The position numbers and the translations under genes are program-made. From Sipunculus nudus (Eukaryota > Annelida > Sipuncula > Golfingiida > Sipunculidae), in NCBI GenBank assembly GCA_026874595.1, contig JAPPUL010000076.1, positions 986,164-1,050,163 on the forward strand: a stretch of DNA of 64,000 nucleotides, given 5' to 3'. Under the pieces are notes generated by a model. It worked only from the letters and a program-made list of their open reading frames with translations. It was not told the origin of the DNA and ran no database searches. Positions 26,130 through 36,700 of this stretch are shown piece after piece. Within the stretch, counting starts at the first letter, position 1, and each line of letters opens with the position of its first letter.

Positions 26130-26327
26130 TTAGCATCTTACTTTATTACCGTAATCACGAATATGCTTTTTCTCTATCCCTGAGCGATTCAATCTTACTA
26201 AAATACGGCGTAACACCACAGGGCTAGTGCCAAAGCTTTTAGCCAAAGTATTAGAAGACACACGCTCACCATTGTTTGATGCTAGGTAGCCAACTATGTG
26301 TAGCCCAATTGCTAAATCTATGTTCAT
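26130..26327 (-). pseudogene. Truncated Rrf2-family regulator
   Basis: 65 residues covering only the winged helix: IGLHIVGYLASNNGERVSSN, then LAKSFGTSPVVLRRILVRL. Rrf2 proteins are about 140 residues with a C-terminal sensing region that often binds Fe-S, and that half is missing here. I see no continuation in other frames that restores the wing, so this looks like real truncation. It marks the left end of the decayed accessory segment. It diverges from the membrane-protein gene at 26443. Confidence 0.65.
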
Positions 26328-26442
26328 TTTTAAATGTAACTAAAATTGTTGCATTTTTGTTTAATTTATAATAAAATACTATTGTATAGGATAAATATGG
26401 TTTTGTTTCAATTTTTAAATGATTAATTTAAGATTTTTTTTA

Positions 26443-26880
26443 ATGAATACTTCACTATTATTAAAACTATCATCGATTTTGTGGGTTATTTGGGGGTTAG
26501 TGCATGCTTTTGCAGGTTTTATAGTAATTAGCAGTGATACTGTAACTGCAGTTCAAGCAATTGCAGATGGTATCGATGCAAATTTACTCACTTTTAATTA
26601 TCCTGAAGCTACTGGTGCGATAATAAATCAACATGGATGGAATTTAGCTTGGTTTGGCATTGTTACTATTATTGGAGCAGTTTTTATTTGGCGCAACAAC
26701 GCCACAGCTATTTTTATAACCGCGATGGTAGGTGGGCTAGCAGACTTAGGTTATTTCATATTTCTTGATTTAGATGGATTCGTAAATTTTGTTCCTGGAA
26801 CAATTATGACCATTGTGTCATCATTAGCGATTATTTTGAGTTTTATAGCCTATTTTCAAAATAGACAAGTTAAAGAATAA
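26443..26880 (+). CDS. Four-helix membrane protein, unknown function
   Basis: About 145 residues with four hydrophobic segments: LLLKLSSILWVIWGLVHAFAG, LAWFGIVTIIGAVFIW, AIFITAMVGGLADLGYFIFL and FVPGTIMTIVSSLAIILSFIAYF. ATG 26443 is preferred over 26419 because it starts at the conserved-looking MNTSLLLKL; neither has a strong ribosome site. It diverges from the Rrf2 remnant, which would be its natural regulator. I do not recognise a named family. Confidence 0.5.
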   Translation: MNTSLLLKLSSILWVIWGLVHAFAGFIVISSDTVTAVQAIADGIDANLLTFNYPEATGAIINQHGWNLAWFGIVTIIGAVFIWRNNATAIFITAMVGGLADLGYFIFLDLDGFVNFVPGTIMTIVSSLAIILSFIAYFQNRQVKE

Positions 26881-26994
26881 AAACAATACATAACCAATTA
26901 TCACAAATTAATAAATAATTATTCAAATCATATCATATAGGTTTTGAATACCAGGCTAAAGGATTAAATTTAGCGGTAAATTTTGGAGGAGATA

Positions 26995-27377
26995 ATGAGT
27001 ACAGGTAAACATAGACACTACGCTACTTTTGGGCTTAGCATATTAATGGCTGTAGTATTTATTATTGCAGGCTTTATGAAAATACAAACCAAGAGGTAAT
27101 GATGCAACCATTCCAAGGATTTGGTTTACCAGATTGGTTTAGAATTACGATAGGTTTATTAGAGATGCTAGGAGGTATTCTGCTATTAATACTGTCATTC
27201 ACTGGATTTGCCAGTTTTAGTTTATCTATTATTATGATAGGTGCAATTGGGTGTCATCTTCTTTTTGACCCCATTAGCAAAACAATACCTTCGATTGTAT
27301 TTTTTGTAATACTAACTTACCTCAACATATATTTCAAACCAGCCAACTGGGTTATTTTTGTTAGTAGCCATTATTAG
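26995..27377 (+). pseudogene. DoxX-like membrane protein split by a frameshift
   Basis: A strong GGAGG at 26986-26990 precedes ATG 26995. The first 34 residues (ATFGLSILMAVVFIIAGFMK) are a DoxX-type first helix and stop at 27097-27099. The remainder, from MMQPFQGFGLPDWFRITIG to a third hydrophobic segment, is in the next frame, to 27377. One extra A in the AAAA run near 27078 would join them. The TAATGATG junction could alternatively allow coupled translation of two peptides, but DoxX proteins are normally single chains. Confidence 0.6.
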
Positions 27378-27586
27378 GTTTTTTATATAGATTTTAATGT
27401 TCTAGATCCTTTTAATTAATCTGTGCACTCAAGAATTGTCGCACCAATAAAGTGGAGTGATGGTTCCGTTTACGCTTATTATTGCACCTAAAATTAAAGA
27501 TTAAAAAATTTGTGATACACCGAAAGGTACATTAACTTTATAAGCCAAAGTAAATTTGCTCCAACGTCTATCTCAGGTTTTAGTAT

Positions 27587-28507
27587 CTAATCTAACCTTT
27601 TTAGAACATCATCATTTAATTTAACTTTAATACTTAAATTGTTCTCATCAATTCTTGCTATTTCCCTAGTTCCTGGAATTGGAAAAATATCATCACCTCG
27701 GTGAAGTAGCCAACTAAGTGCAAGCTGAGCAGGGTGAACATTGAGTTCTATTGCAATTTCTTTTACGGGTACAAATCTATCAATATTTGTAGTTAGGTTT
27801 TTATTCTGAAATTTTGGAATATTATTTCTAAAGTTTCCTTCAGTTAGTTTATCGACATTACCTGTTAAAAAGCTTGCCCCAAGGGGTGCCCAGCAAACTA
27901 AGCCAATCCCTAGTTCTTGTAGAGTTGGGGGTAGTTCTGTCTCCACTTCTCTTCTCCACATAGAGTATTCGTATTGAACAGTAGTTAGTGGATGCACTAT
28001 ATGAGCACGTTTTATATCTTCAGCTGTAATGTTACTAAGTCCTATATACTTAATCTTTCCTGTTTTTACTGCACCAGCCATAACCTCTACAGTTTTTTTC
28101 CACAGGAGTTTTTAGGATCTAGGTAGTGGGCATACATTAAGTCTATGGTCTCTACATCTAAGGTCTTTAAACTTTTTTCAAGGCAGTGATTAAAATACTC
28201 TTTTGTTCCATTAATATTTAAAGAGAAAGCCCAACCTGCTGGTAGTTCAGTTCCAGTCTGATCCTCTTCGTGCACAATTCCAAACTTGGTTGCAACAAAT
28301 GCCTCTGTTTTTGGTTTCTTTAATAGCTTTACCTACAAGTGCTTCATTATCTCCACCACCGTAGGCATCAGCAGTTTCAATCATCATCTCCTTCTCAATC
28401 GCATAGGCTATAGTTTTTATAGCTTTAGCATCATTCAATTTCCCATAATAATCTTCAAGGACCATTGCACTATATCCAAGACGGCCAATTTCTGGACCAT
28501 TTTTCAT
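27587..28507 (-). pseudogene. Aldo/keto reductase broken by two frameshifts
   Basis: Three consecutive frames together give one aldo/keto reductase: LGYSAMVLEDYYG with IETADAYGGGDNEALVGKAI, then TGTELPAGWAFSLNINGTKE and LKTLDVETIDLMYAHYLDP, then GKIKYIGLSNITAEDIKRAH to VHPAQLALSWLLHRGDDIFP. The catalytic Asp/Tyr region (D.AD.YG) is present. Each break lies in an A5 run on the coding strand (near 28307 and 28113) and closes if one A is removed. Neighbouring genes show the same kind of lesion, so base-calling error is a serious alternative. Confidence 0.8.
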
Positions 28508-28527
28508 AATCTCTTTGTAATGATAAT

Positions 28528-28734
28528 TTACTTCTTATTATTTAAAGTAACGACTAGATTGTTTAATTTTTTGGCTTCTTCTAATATCTCATTTAATATC
28601 TCATTTAATATCTCATTTAATATCTCATTTAATATCTCATTTAATATCTCATTTAATATCTCATTCATAGCTTTTGTATATGCATTATACCTTAATTCCA
28701 AAATCGTTTCAACTAAATACATGAATAAGAACAA
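28528..28734 (-). other. Low-complexity ORF made mostly of a 12-bp repeat (doubtful gene)
   Basis: 68 residues in which NEIL is repeated seven times between short flanks (MFLFMYLVETILELRYNAY and EEAKKLNNLVVTLNNKK). A peptide of this kind would form a long amphipathic helix. The opposite strand is open too, because the unit is 12 bp. I see no homologue. It may be a real coiled-coil microprotein or just slippage. Confidence 0.25.
28583..28666. repeat. 12-bp x7 tandem repeat
   Basis: The unit AATATCTCATTT is repeated seven times without spacers; the last unit ends in C instead of T. With no unique spacers it is a minisatellite, not a CRISPR array. Confidence 0.97.
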
Positions 28735-28798
28735 GCAGCTCTCTTTGGCGTCAGAATAAGTACAGCTTGTAGCACAGGCCTTTTTAACTCTATCCTTT

Positions 28799-29638
28799 TT
28801 ATTGGCCCATTCTTTTCATTTGTGACATCACTATTTTGTCAAAAACTCTATCGCCAAAGTTTTGTCGTAAAAATACTAGTGGCTTTGCATATTTGCCTAC
28901 AAGATAGCGTGTTTTGGGTTTTGAACTTTTTATAATCTTTGAAATAGTATTTGCTATGACAGATGAAGGAGAAGATGTCCCTTTTTTAGCATATGCCTCC
29001 TTGGCCGCTGTAACTACACCTTCGATTAATTCTTTATATTGACTGTCCTTTTTTGTTTTATTTAATGAGTTTAGCATTGGCTGCCCAAATTCAGTTTCTA
29101 TTGCTCCTGGTTCAAGCACTACAACATTAATCCCAAAAGGTGCAACCTCTACTCTTAAACAATCGCTCCACCCCTCAAGAGCATGTTTAGTTGCGTGGTA
29201 CCAAGCACCTAATGGCGTATACATTTTACCGCCCATTGAAGATGTATTTATAATTGTTCCCGACCTTTGTTTTCGCATATAAGGCAATACTAATTGTGTT
29301 ATCCTTGCAAGACCAAAAATATTTACATCAAACTGATATTTGGCATCTTCAATTTTAGTATCCTCAACAGAGCCAAAAAGACCAAAACCTGCATTGTTCC
29401 ATAAAACATCAATTTTGCCCTGCTCTTCAATAACTTTATCGACGGCTTTACTTACACTCTCTTCGTTAGTAATGTCTAATTCAATTATATAACCGCCATT
29501 TTCCTTTATTTGGGACATACGATCTAACCTTCTTGCTGCTCCATAGATAATGTACCCCTCTTTAATTAGATGCAATGCCGTTGTGTAGCCCATTCCTGAG
29601 GATGCCCCTGTTATTAATATAACTTTTTTGTCGCTCAT
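28799..29638 (-). CDS. Short-chain dehydrogenase/reductase
   Basis: Classical SDR of 279 residues. The cofactor motif is TGASSGMG (about residues 10-17), the structural NNAG appears as LWNNAGFG, and the active site is Ser in NTSSMGGK with YHATKH (Tyr-x-x-x-Lys form). The C-terminal extension, about 30 residues longer than the minimal fold, is basic. The start follows GGAGAAAA. The substrate is not evident. It is the one clearly intact enzyme in the decayed 26-31 kb segment. Confidence 0.9.
   Translation of the reverse strand: MSDKKVILITGASSGMGYTTALHLIKEGYIIYGAARRLDRMSQIKENGGYIIELDITNEESVSKAVDKVIEEQGKIDVLWNNAGFGLFGSVEDTKIEDAKYQFDVNIFGLARITQLVLPYMRKQRSGTIINTSSMGGKMYTPLGAWYHATKHALEGWSDCLRVEVAPFGINVVVLEPGAIETEFGQPMLNSLNKTKKDSQYKELIEGVVTAAKEAYAKKGTSSPSSVIANTISKIIKSSKPKTRYLVGKYAKPLVFLRQNFGDRVFDKIVMSQMKRMGQ
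29600..29629. repeat. 30-bp direct repeat, copy 1 (inside the SDR 5' end)
   Basis: Matches 30522-30551 at 29 of 30 bases (GGATGCCCCTGTTATTAATA...). The copies are 922 bp apart and flank the SDR start, the gap and the epimerase gene. Confidence 0.9.
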
Positions 29639-29763
29639 TATTTTCTCCTTATTTTTTCCTTGTGATTAGGCTCAAAGTTAATTAAAGTAAACATCTTTGT
29701 GTGTTTTTTTAAGTTTAGTAATCTTAGATAGTTATATAGCTATAAAGTTAAGTCTGTTTATTC

Positions 29764-30426
29764 TTAAACTCTAGCGATCTCATTTATATCTGGAACTTCA
29801 AAATAAGTTTTATCCAGTTTTTTATATGAAGCAAGCAGCATTGCTTTTCTAAAAGAGCTTGTCGTTGTAACATGTTTTGGAAAAATAGTTTTTAGTAGAG
29901 GATATAATGGTTTTGTAAAGAATAAAATTATTCTATTCCAACGCTATTTTATCTCTATAGCATCTTCTGGATGAGTGTAAACAGGTCTGAAGATATGAAG
30001 AGTCTTAAAGCCAGTATTAAGTAAACGATTCTCAGCTTCTCCTTTAACTTGTGCCCAGGTTGTTTTGCCAGCAGAGTTAGCGCCATGGGCGGAAATATAG
30101 GTGAAACTAATATTGGGGTTACCCTCAAGAAGGCTTTGTGCAAACTTTAGTGTCATTTCGACGGTTATATTGCGATATAGCTCTTTTCCCATTGAAATTG
30201 AGCTTACACCAGCATAGAAAAAGCAAGCATCATATCCTTTAAGCTCTTCCAAAATTGAATCGACTTCAAAGAAATCTTTAAGTATTATCTCTTTAACTTT
30301 ATGATGCTTTAAGTTAAGTGAATTTCTTGATATAAGCAGAATTTCACTTACCTTATCATCACCCAAACTCTCTTTTAAAACTGATTGGCCTAACATTCCA
30401 GAAGCACCTGTAATTATAACTTTCAT
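29764..30426 (-). pseudogene. NAD(P)-binding epimerase-like protein with an in-frame TAG
   Basis: The N-terminal Rossmann motif is TGASGMLG and the nucleotide-sugar epimerase-like pattern continues through SAHGANSAGKTTWAQVKGEA to FRPVYTHPEDAIEIK. A TAG (29944-29946, codon 161) then interrupts a frame that stays open for another 59 codons (WNRIILFFTKPLYPLLKTIF ... FEVPDINEIARV) to TAA at 29764. The downstream part reads as a genuine C-terminus, so one substitution has split the gene. Other genes here use TAG as a normal stop, so readthrough coding is unlikely. Confidence 0.75.
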
Positions 30427-30443
30427 CTCAATTCCTTTTTGTG

Positions 30444-30560
30444 TTAGTTGTTTTTAAAGAATCTATTTATATGGTTCGCTACTTCACTTACGTATTTATC
30501 AGCATCATATAAATCAACGTGGGATGCGCCTGTTATTAATATAACTTTTTTCCCGAACTC
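30444..30560 (-). pseudogene. Alpha/beta-hydrolase C-terminal remnant
   Basis: An open stretch ends ...GASHVDLYDADKYVSEVANHI then NRFFKNN and TAA. GA(T/S)HVDLYD with the active-site-type His is the conserved C-terminus of a family of dienelactone-hydrolase-like alpha/beta hydrolases. Nothing N-terminal to it survives. Upstream the same frame runs directly into the tail of sbcD. The first residues come from the 30-bp repeat shared with the SDR gene, so the piece is a recombination scar. Confidence 0.5.
30522..30551. repeat. 30-bp direct repeat, copy 2 (at the sbcD/hydrolase-remnant junction)
   Basis: Partner of 29600-29629, one mismatch. It lies exactly where homology to SbcD stops and homology to an alpha/beta hydrolase tail begins. 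Confidence 0.9.
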
Positions 30561-31179
30561 CATCACCGTCAATAGTCTTTCCCCCCGGCAGTGAAAAGGT
30601 GTTCCATCACAACTATGGGTATTTCATTATATCCGGCGTTTTTGAATTCAATTTGTTTCTGTACTGCAATATCATAAACATCTGCGTAATGGTTTTTAGT
30701 CTTTCAATGAGCTTGGCATTTTTATCGTCGATGGTTTCCCCTGGTTTGGCTATCCGTATATCCTTATTTTGCAAATATGGTACTGTGCAGACTATGGACT
30801 TTGGCTTGTCATTACTATAAAGCACAATCACCTCATCATCTAAAGAGTCTGTTATAGACCCAACCACATAAACATTCAGTGCCCGAAGAAGTTCCTTAGG
30901 GGCATTCAGGAACGATGGGGAATCGTGGTTTCCGGCAATGACGACAACATGACGACAACAGGATGCACCGACGCGACAGAGAAATCGATAATAGAGCTCT
31001 TGTGCCCGGTTGCTTGGCGTGCTCGTATCAAAAACATCGCCAGCAACAAGCAAGGCATCTATCTTTTCGTTTTCAATGGTCTTTGAAAGCCAATTCAAAA
31101 ACTCCGAAAACTCCTCATAGCGTTTCCGGCCATAAAGGGAGCGGCCTAAATGCCAGTCTTATGTATGCAGGATTTTCAT
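30552..31179 (-). pseudogene. sbcD: Nuclease SbcCD subunit D, disrupted
   Basis: SbcD is the Mre11-like subunit that, with SbcC, opens DNA hairpins and blocked ends. The ATG at 31179 gives MKILHT, then TAA (codon 7, 31159-31161) where the family has the Ser of HTSDWHLG, then DWHLGRSLYGRKRYEEF. Metallophosphatase motifs GDVFD and GNHD follow. A second break near 30693-30697 (T5 on the plus strand) moves the sequence to another frame (HYADVYDIAVQKQIEFKNAG, EHLFTAGG). Homology ends at 30552. No sbcC is present. The gene is non-functional as written. Confidence 0.8.
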
Positions 31180-31259
31180 TTGCTCACTCCTTTAAAACTT
31201 ATGTCAACTGCCTCTTTTTAAACTCTTCTTGCCATTTTTTTAAGTTATTAAAGTCAGTT

Positions 31260-33761
31260 TCAAAACACATCTGGTTCTGGCAGTGGAACTGGTGCTTCAA
31301 GCGGCTGCGAGTGTTCATACCTCGAATACTTGGTCATCAAATCGTCAAAGTATTTGCAGTCGGCTTCTGATATCTTGGCCAGATTGCCGATTTTCCCCAT
31401 CGTATTTATTGCCCGACGGTATCGTTGGACAACATCAGCGATCAGCTCGCACTCAATCATACGTTCTAAAAGGATTCTAAAATCACTGCAGAGTGCTTTC
31501 GCATACGGCTCATAACACTCTTTCCCGTCTTCATCCAGGAGTTTCTTTGCTTTTGAAAGCCGATCATTGATGAGTTGGTTGAGAGCCTTTTCCGGTTTCT
31601 TTGCGAACAACGGAGTATCACCCGGCTCCCCAGTCCCCCAAGATTCCTCCCGAATACAAATAATTTCAGGCTCAATGCTGACCTTTTTAGCATAATCCTG
31701 AACCGTTGCCAGAAGTGATAATCTATGCGTGAAGATGATAACTTGCCGTTCGGAAGCGATAGCGCATAGACGTTGAACGACGGCCTCTTCATAATACTGA
31801 CCAAGGGATGAAATCGGGTCATCAAACAAACATGGGGACGGATATTTCCTGCCTGTGATATCAGCAAGAAACGCTGCAATCGAGATGATACGCTTCTCGC
31901 CTTCGCTTAGGACCTCATTGGGATTGTGCGTGGATTTATCCAGCTTTATAGTATGAAGGATCTTCCCTTTAGAAACATTCGTTTTGGTCAGTATAACCTT
32001 GAGCTTAGATGCTCCTAAGGCTTTAAGCTCATTGTTAAAGCGGCAAATAAATTTAGCTGTAATATGTTTATCAGCCTCTTCTCCCTTTTTCTTCGATAAC
32101 GCTTGAGAGTTGGCTGTCTTTTTGGTCTTCTCAATTCGATTAAGTTCCTGCAGGCGATTTAACTCTTCTTGAATTGCTGATTTTTGTTTGGCAAGCTCCT
32201 GCTTTGCCTTAAGATTTTTTACCTTATCCTCCAGTTCAGAACGATTGTCCTTTGAAGCATCTTCATCATATTGCTTGGCTCTGTCCTCATAGCCTTGTGA
32301 GATTTTTTGTATATTTTTAATCCATTCAGGGGTTTGATTTAGGCTGTCTAAACCATCTGCCTCATCAAGTGATAGCACTTTTGTTTTTCTATCTTGAATA
32401 GCAGTGACGGTATTATTAATGCCATTGATAATGTTCTGATCCTCAATGCCAGCAGCGTCGATTTTTGTTTTTAACGCCTCAATGCTTAGTATATCCGGCA
32501 GAGCATCAATCTCCTGTTCATATTCTCTGCGTGCGTCTTGATCCTGTTTTTGTGTTTCCCCTTTTATGTACGATTCAAAAGAGGTGAATCGTTGCTTGGC
32601 TTCCTCTGATAAAGGCTGATGGCACAGTACACAGACAGAATCACCCTGAACATAAGGAAACTTCTGTTCTCTATATGCCACTTCTTCAGAATATTTTAGT
32701 GCAGCATTCCATAGTTCTTTCCAGACATCAGATCCAACGCCTTCGAGCGCTTCCATGTTGAACATTTCCTTTGCCGCTGTTTCCGCAGCAAGCTTTTTCA
32801 GATTGGATTCCTTTTTGGCAGCGATGATTCTTTTGCAATTCTCATCAGAAAGTTTATTGAGGAGACTCTTAATCTCACTAATGAGGCCATCAGCATGTTC
32901 TTTTTTAGTCCGAAACTGGGTGGCTTTGCCAGCAGGAGATATCTCAGAAATTCTTTTCTGAAGACCCTGTAGTTCTGTTTCATTTTCTAGTGTGAAAGAA
33001 CAATACTCGTTAACTTCAGCAGCCGTTGTTTCCGTGTTAAGGTTTTTAACCCAAGTTTTCATGGTGGAGTCGGGTAAATAATCTTCTATGCTTAGCTTTT
33101 TCGCTTTAAGTGCCTCGGCATTTGCATCAAGCTTAGCAGCAACTCTATTAACAACAGCAATCAGTCTGCTGTATAAAGACAAAACAGGAGGTTCATAGCA
33201 GGTTTCACCTTCGTTCTTTATAAACACCTGATCGAACAAAGTATCAAAAATATCAACAGAACGAAGATCGTCAAAGACTCTAAGACCTGTCCATTCATGT
33301 TCTTCCAGAGTGCTGTTCTTACAATAGGATACTTTTGCTTTCTGAGCTACATCGTTCTTCTCGGCAAACACATCTTTGTGCAGTTGTTCACGGACACGAT
33401 CACGGGCTCCACAAATATGTTTTAGAAGCCTGATATAGCCGGATTTCCCGGAGCCGTTCTCACCGTAAACAACTGCAATATTGCTTTCTCCAAAATCAAG
33501 TGGCTTCCTCGGTCCTAATAGGTTCACTCCCGTAACTTCGCTTATGGTACACAAGCGTATTTCTCCAGAATCATGCGCATCAAAAGTCTCATCTGGAATG
33601 CTGTAATCGATGTTAGTAGGAAAGTCATTATTAACTTCCTTCTGAGCCAAATCTACTAGTTTATTGATGCAGCTGTCATCCAGTTCGTCGTATTTAAGTA
33701 AGTATTTTGCAGCGAGTTGCCACCATTTTGCTTTTTCTCCTAACCAGTTAAATAAATCCAT
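31260..33761 (-). CDS. AAA_13-type ATPase with zinc-hook motif (possible PrrC/RloC-like effector)
   Basis: 833 residues with an ABC-type ATPase head split by coiled coil. Walker A is GENGSGKSG (about 100-108), the signature LSEGEKR, Walker B CLFDDP and the H-loop FTHR. In the coiled-coil middle a CVLCHQPL motif resembles the Rad50/RloC zinc hook. The C-terminal domain (FRILLERMIECELI ... YSRYEHSQP) has an R-x3-E pair and a late His like those in PrrC/RloC anticodon nucleases, but the spacing differs, so this is only suggestive. It is last in the type III block, 18 bases after res. The likely role is a defence effector or DNA-end sensor; tRNA cleavage is a hypothesis. Confidence 0.7.
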   Translation of the reverse strand: MDLFNWLGEKAKWWQLAAKYLLKYDELDDSCINKLVDLAQKEVNNDFPTNIDYSIPDETFDAHDSGEIRLCTISEVTGVNLLGPRKPLDFGESNIAVVYGENGSGKSGYIRLLKHICGARDRVREQLHKDVFAEKNDVAQKAKVSYCKNSTLEEHEWTGLRVFDDLRSVDIFDTLFDQVFIKNEGETCYEPPVLSLYSRLIAVVNRVAAKLDANAEALKAKKLSIEDYLPDSTMKTWVKNLNTETTAAEVNEYCSFTLENETELQGLQKRISEISPAGKATQFRTKKEHADGLISEIKSLLNKLSDENCKRIIAAKKESNLKKLAAETAAKEMFNMEALEGVGSDVWKELWNAALKYSEEVAYREQKFPYVQGDSVCVLCHQPLSEEAKQRFTSFESYIKGETQKQDQDARREYEQEIDALPDILSIEALKTKIDAAGIEDQNIINGINNTVTAIQDRKTKVLSLDEADGLDSLNQTPEWIKNIQKISQGYEDRAKQYDEDASKDNRSELEDKVKNLKAKQELAKQKSAIQEELNRLQELNRIEKTKKTANSQALSKKKGEEADKHITAKFICRFNNELKALGASKLKVILTKTNVSKGKILHTIKLDKSTHNPNEVLSEGEKRIISIAAFLADITGRKYPSPCLFDDPISSLGQYYEEAVVQRLCAIASERQVIIFTHRLSLLATVQDYAKKVSIEPEIICIREESWGTGEPGDTPLFAKKPEKALNQLINDRLSKAKKLLDEDGKECYEPYAKALCSDFRILLERMIECELIADVVQRYRRAINTMGKIGNLAKISEADCKYFDDLMTKYSRYEHSQPLEAPVPLPEPDVF

Positions 33762-33779
33762 TTGTCTATTCTCCTTTAA

Positions 33780-36700
33780 TTACACATATTTTCCTATTAA
33801 TTCCTCAAGCTTATTTGTAACCTCAAGCTCAACTCTATCGTCCAAAGCCTTTAAATGTTCCTTGCCGCACACGATCTTCCCTTGTTCAGTCGGACGGAGT
33901 GCATCTGTGAATAACGTACTTTTAGTCTCAACAACAAAGAACAGCTTCTCTTTCCCATACACCTCAAGCAATACTGCCCAGTCCGGGTTGTAGCTCCCAA
34001 GAGGTGTGTCAATTTTGAACCAGCCCGGGAGCTTGGCGTATAGTTTAATATTGTCGCTTCTTTCACAGGCACTAGCAAAATTTAGCTCTATATCCGAATC
34101 ATACACCACATGGTCAAAGAGCGATTTCTGACTCAAAACCATATTCTTCTCTAAATAGCCAAATAGTTCATTGTTGATGAAAAGCTCCTGTGCGTAAAAA
34201 TGCTCATCACCAATCTTGTGATACTTAATTCCGTCCACCACAAAAAGACGCATCTGACGCTTAATAATCGATGTTACCTCCTCTATGAACTTTTGAGGAT
34301 TATCTTTAAACGATTCTAGACGACCGCTGTCGTTGATAATCTTAACGATTGTTCGACGGGTCAACTTCGTCTCATCCTGGAGATAGGTGATCAGATCTGG
34401 GAGCCCAAAAGATCGGGCATCATAGACGCTGACGCTCTCCTGAACTTGCTCTGTGTGAACGCCACCTCGGTTAATAGCGGCCTTTGCTTTGCGGTAAATA
34501 AACCGGGCTTTGCCTACCTGCAGATTCGCTTTTATCTCTTCAGCGCATTTTGAGACTAGGGCTTCTACATCAAAATCCACTCTAAAGGTCGTCTTATACT
34601 TAATCCGATCCCAAAGCTCTTTGAACTCCGGACTTAAAAACACAGCTTTATTCAGCGACACTTTTTTCTTGTCATCACGGTTTTTAATATTGAGATTACC
34701 ACAAACTTTCTTCAGTAGCGAAACAATTCTAGGTGCATAAGCCTTGAATTCCTCTGGCAAATAAAGCTCGTCCCTTTTTAAAGCAACCTTTAAGGTGTTT
34801 TGAACTTTTCCACTGACATCAATATATTCGGCGGTTTTAAGATAAGCCCAAAGCTTCTTAGACGCATCCACACCAAGGTATTCATTAGACTCGTCTTTTA
34901 GAACAAAAATATTAGCAAAAAGATGCTCTTCAACCACACCAAACTTGATGCCTTCTTCATCCTCAATCTCTTGCTGCAACTGTTTAACAAACTTTTCATA
35001 AGACTCATTAGCCATAACAGTTAAAGTATTAACATCAAAACCATGAACTCTCTCGCCAGCTTGATTTACACATATACGCAGCCCACGCCCAATTTCTTGC
35101 CGTTTTTTGATAACCGAATTAGTTTCGTTAAGGGTGCATATTTGAAAGACGTTGGGATTATCCCAACCCTCTTTTAAGGCTGAGTGCGAGAAGATGAACT
35201 TAAGCTTCGAATCAAAGCTAAGTAGTTTCTCCTTTTCCTGCATTATCAAATTATAGGCACTTTCGTCCGCTGCGGTATTACCGTACGTGTCCTTAAGCAT
35301 TTCGTTGCCTGTTGCATCTTTTTTTTTATCAATGGCAAAATACCCATTATGTACCCCATCGGCCATGGTATCCAAATCCGCCCCTTCAAATAGAGTGCTG
35401 TATTTGGGCTTGCGGATGGCCCGAGAGTACTCCTCTTCAAACATTAGGGCAAATTTACCCTTTTGTGGATTGCCCTTCTCATCGTACCAGCGGTAATTGC
35501 CTACCTTATCAAGGAAAAATAGACTGAGCACTTTGATGCCCTGAGGGCGTAGACATATCTCTTTATCAAGATGCTCCTCAATCGTCTTTTTGATCTGCAG
35601 GCGTTTGTATTCATCCAAGTCAACTTCGCCGATGGCCTGACCCAGTTTCAGAATGTCTGGCTTACTCGTGAAGCTTATGTATTCTTTGTCTTTTTCGCAG
35701 CTAATATCTTCAATAATGTATCCATCGTAGATATCACGACCCCCGCTGTATTTTGTATCCACCAGGTCAGACCCACTTGAAACCACTACGGCTTTGCGTT
35801 TAATACTACCACTCTTCATAATACAATCAATCTCAACTTTTGCAGTAATTGGACTCTTCTTATTATTTACACTCAAAAGTTTTATATAGGCTTTATTATG
35901 ACCATCTTTGACTTCAACTCCGGCCACTTCAATCTGTTTAACTAGTTTCTTATTATAAGCGTCAATCGAATCTAGTTTATATACCATATGATGTTTATCT
36001 ATATGAGTAGCCGAATAACGCAGCGTGCAAAGGGGATTTAGTGAGTCAATCGCCTCTTTACTTTTTCTGGTGGTGTCCACGCTCTGAGGCTCATCCACGA
36101 TAACAATCGGATTAGTTTGCTGTATGTATTCGATTGGCTTGGCCCCGCTCATTCGGTCGTGGAAACGATGGATAATGTTTGCCCTGTTCTCTTTTTCCGG
36201 GTCGGTAAAGCTTTTTCGAAAAGCATCAATATTAATTACCATAATCTGAATGTCCGGACTAGTAGCAAAGTTTCTTACATTAGAAAGCCTACTAGAATCG
36301 TAAACAAAATAATCAAAACTAATATTGTCATAAAGTCCTTTGAAATGCCTGACGGTCATTTTAAGAGATTTGTTAACTCCTTCCTTTATCGCTATGGACG
36401 GTACAACAACGATGAACTTAGTAAACCCATATAATCGATTCATTTCAAAAATAGAACGTAGATAAACATAAGTCTTTCCCGTACCAGTTTCCATCTCTAC
36501 GCTCAAATGAATACCGTCCTTCGAACTAAAACTCTCGGAAAGTGCTAATCCGTTCCTCAATTGAATGTTACGGATGTTTTTATGGATATCCTCATCCAGC
36601 AGTTTAAGGCGGTTTCCTATCCCTAAATTATTTTCCATACCGGAAATGACCTGCTGGGGGGTGTATTGTAGTGACGCCACGGTGAAATTAGTCTGGCATA

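Noticed and set aside
28583-28666. CRISPR-like regular repeat
   Set aside because: Units are 12 bp and contiguous, with no spacers and no cas genes in the window.
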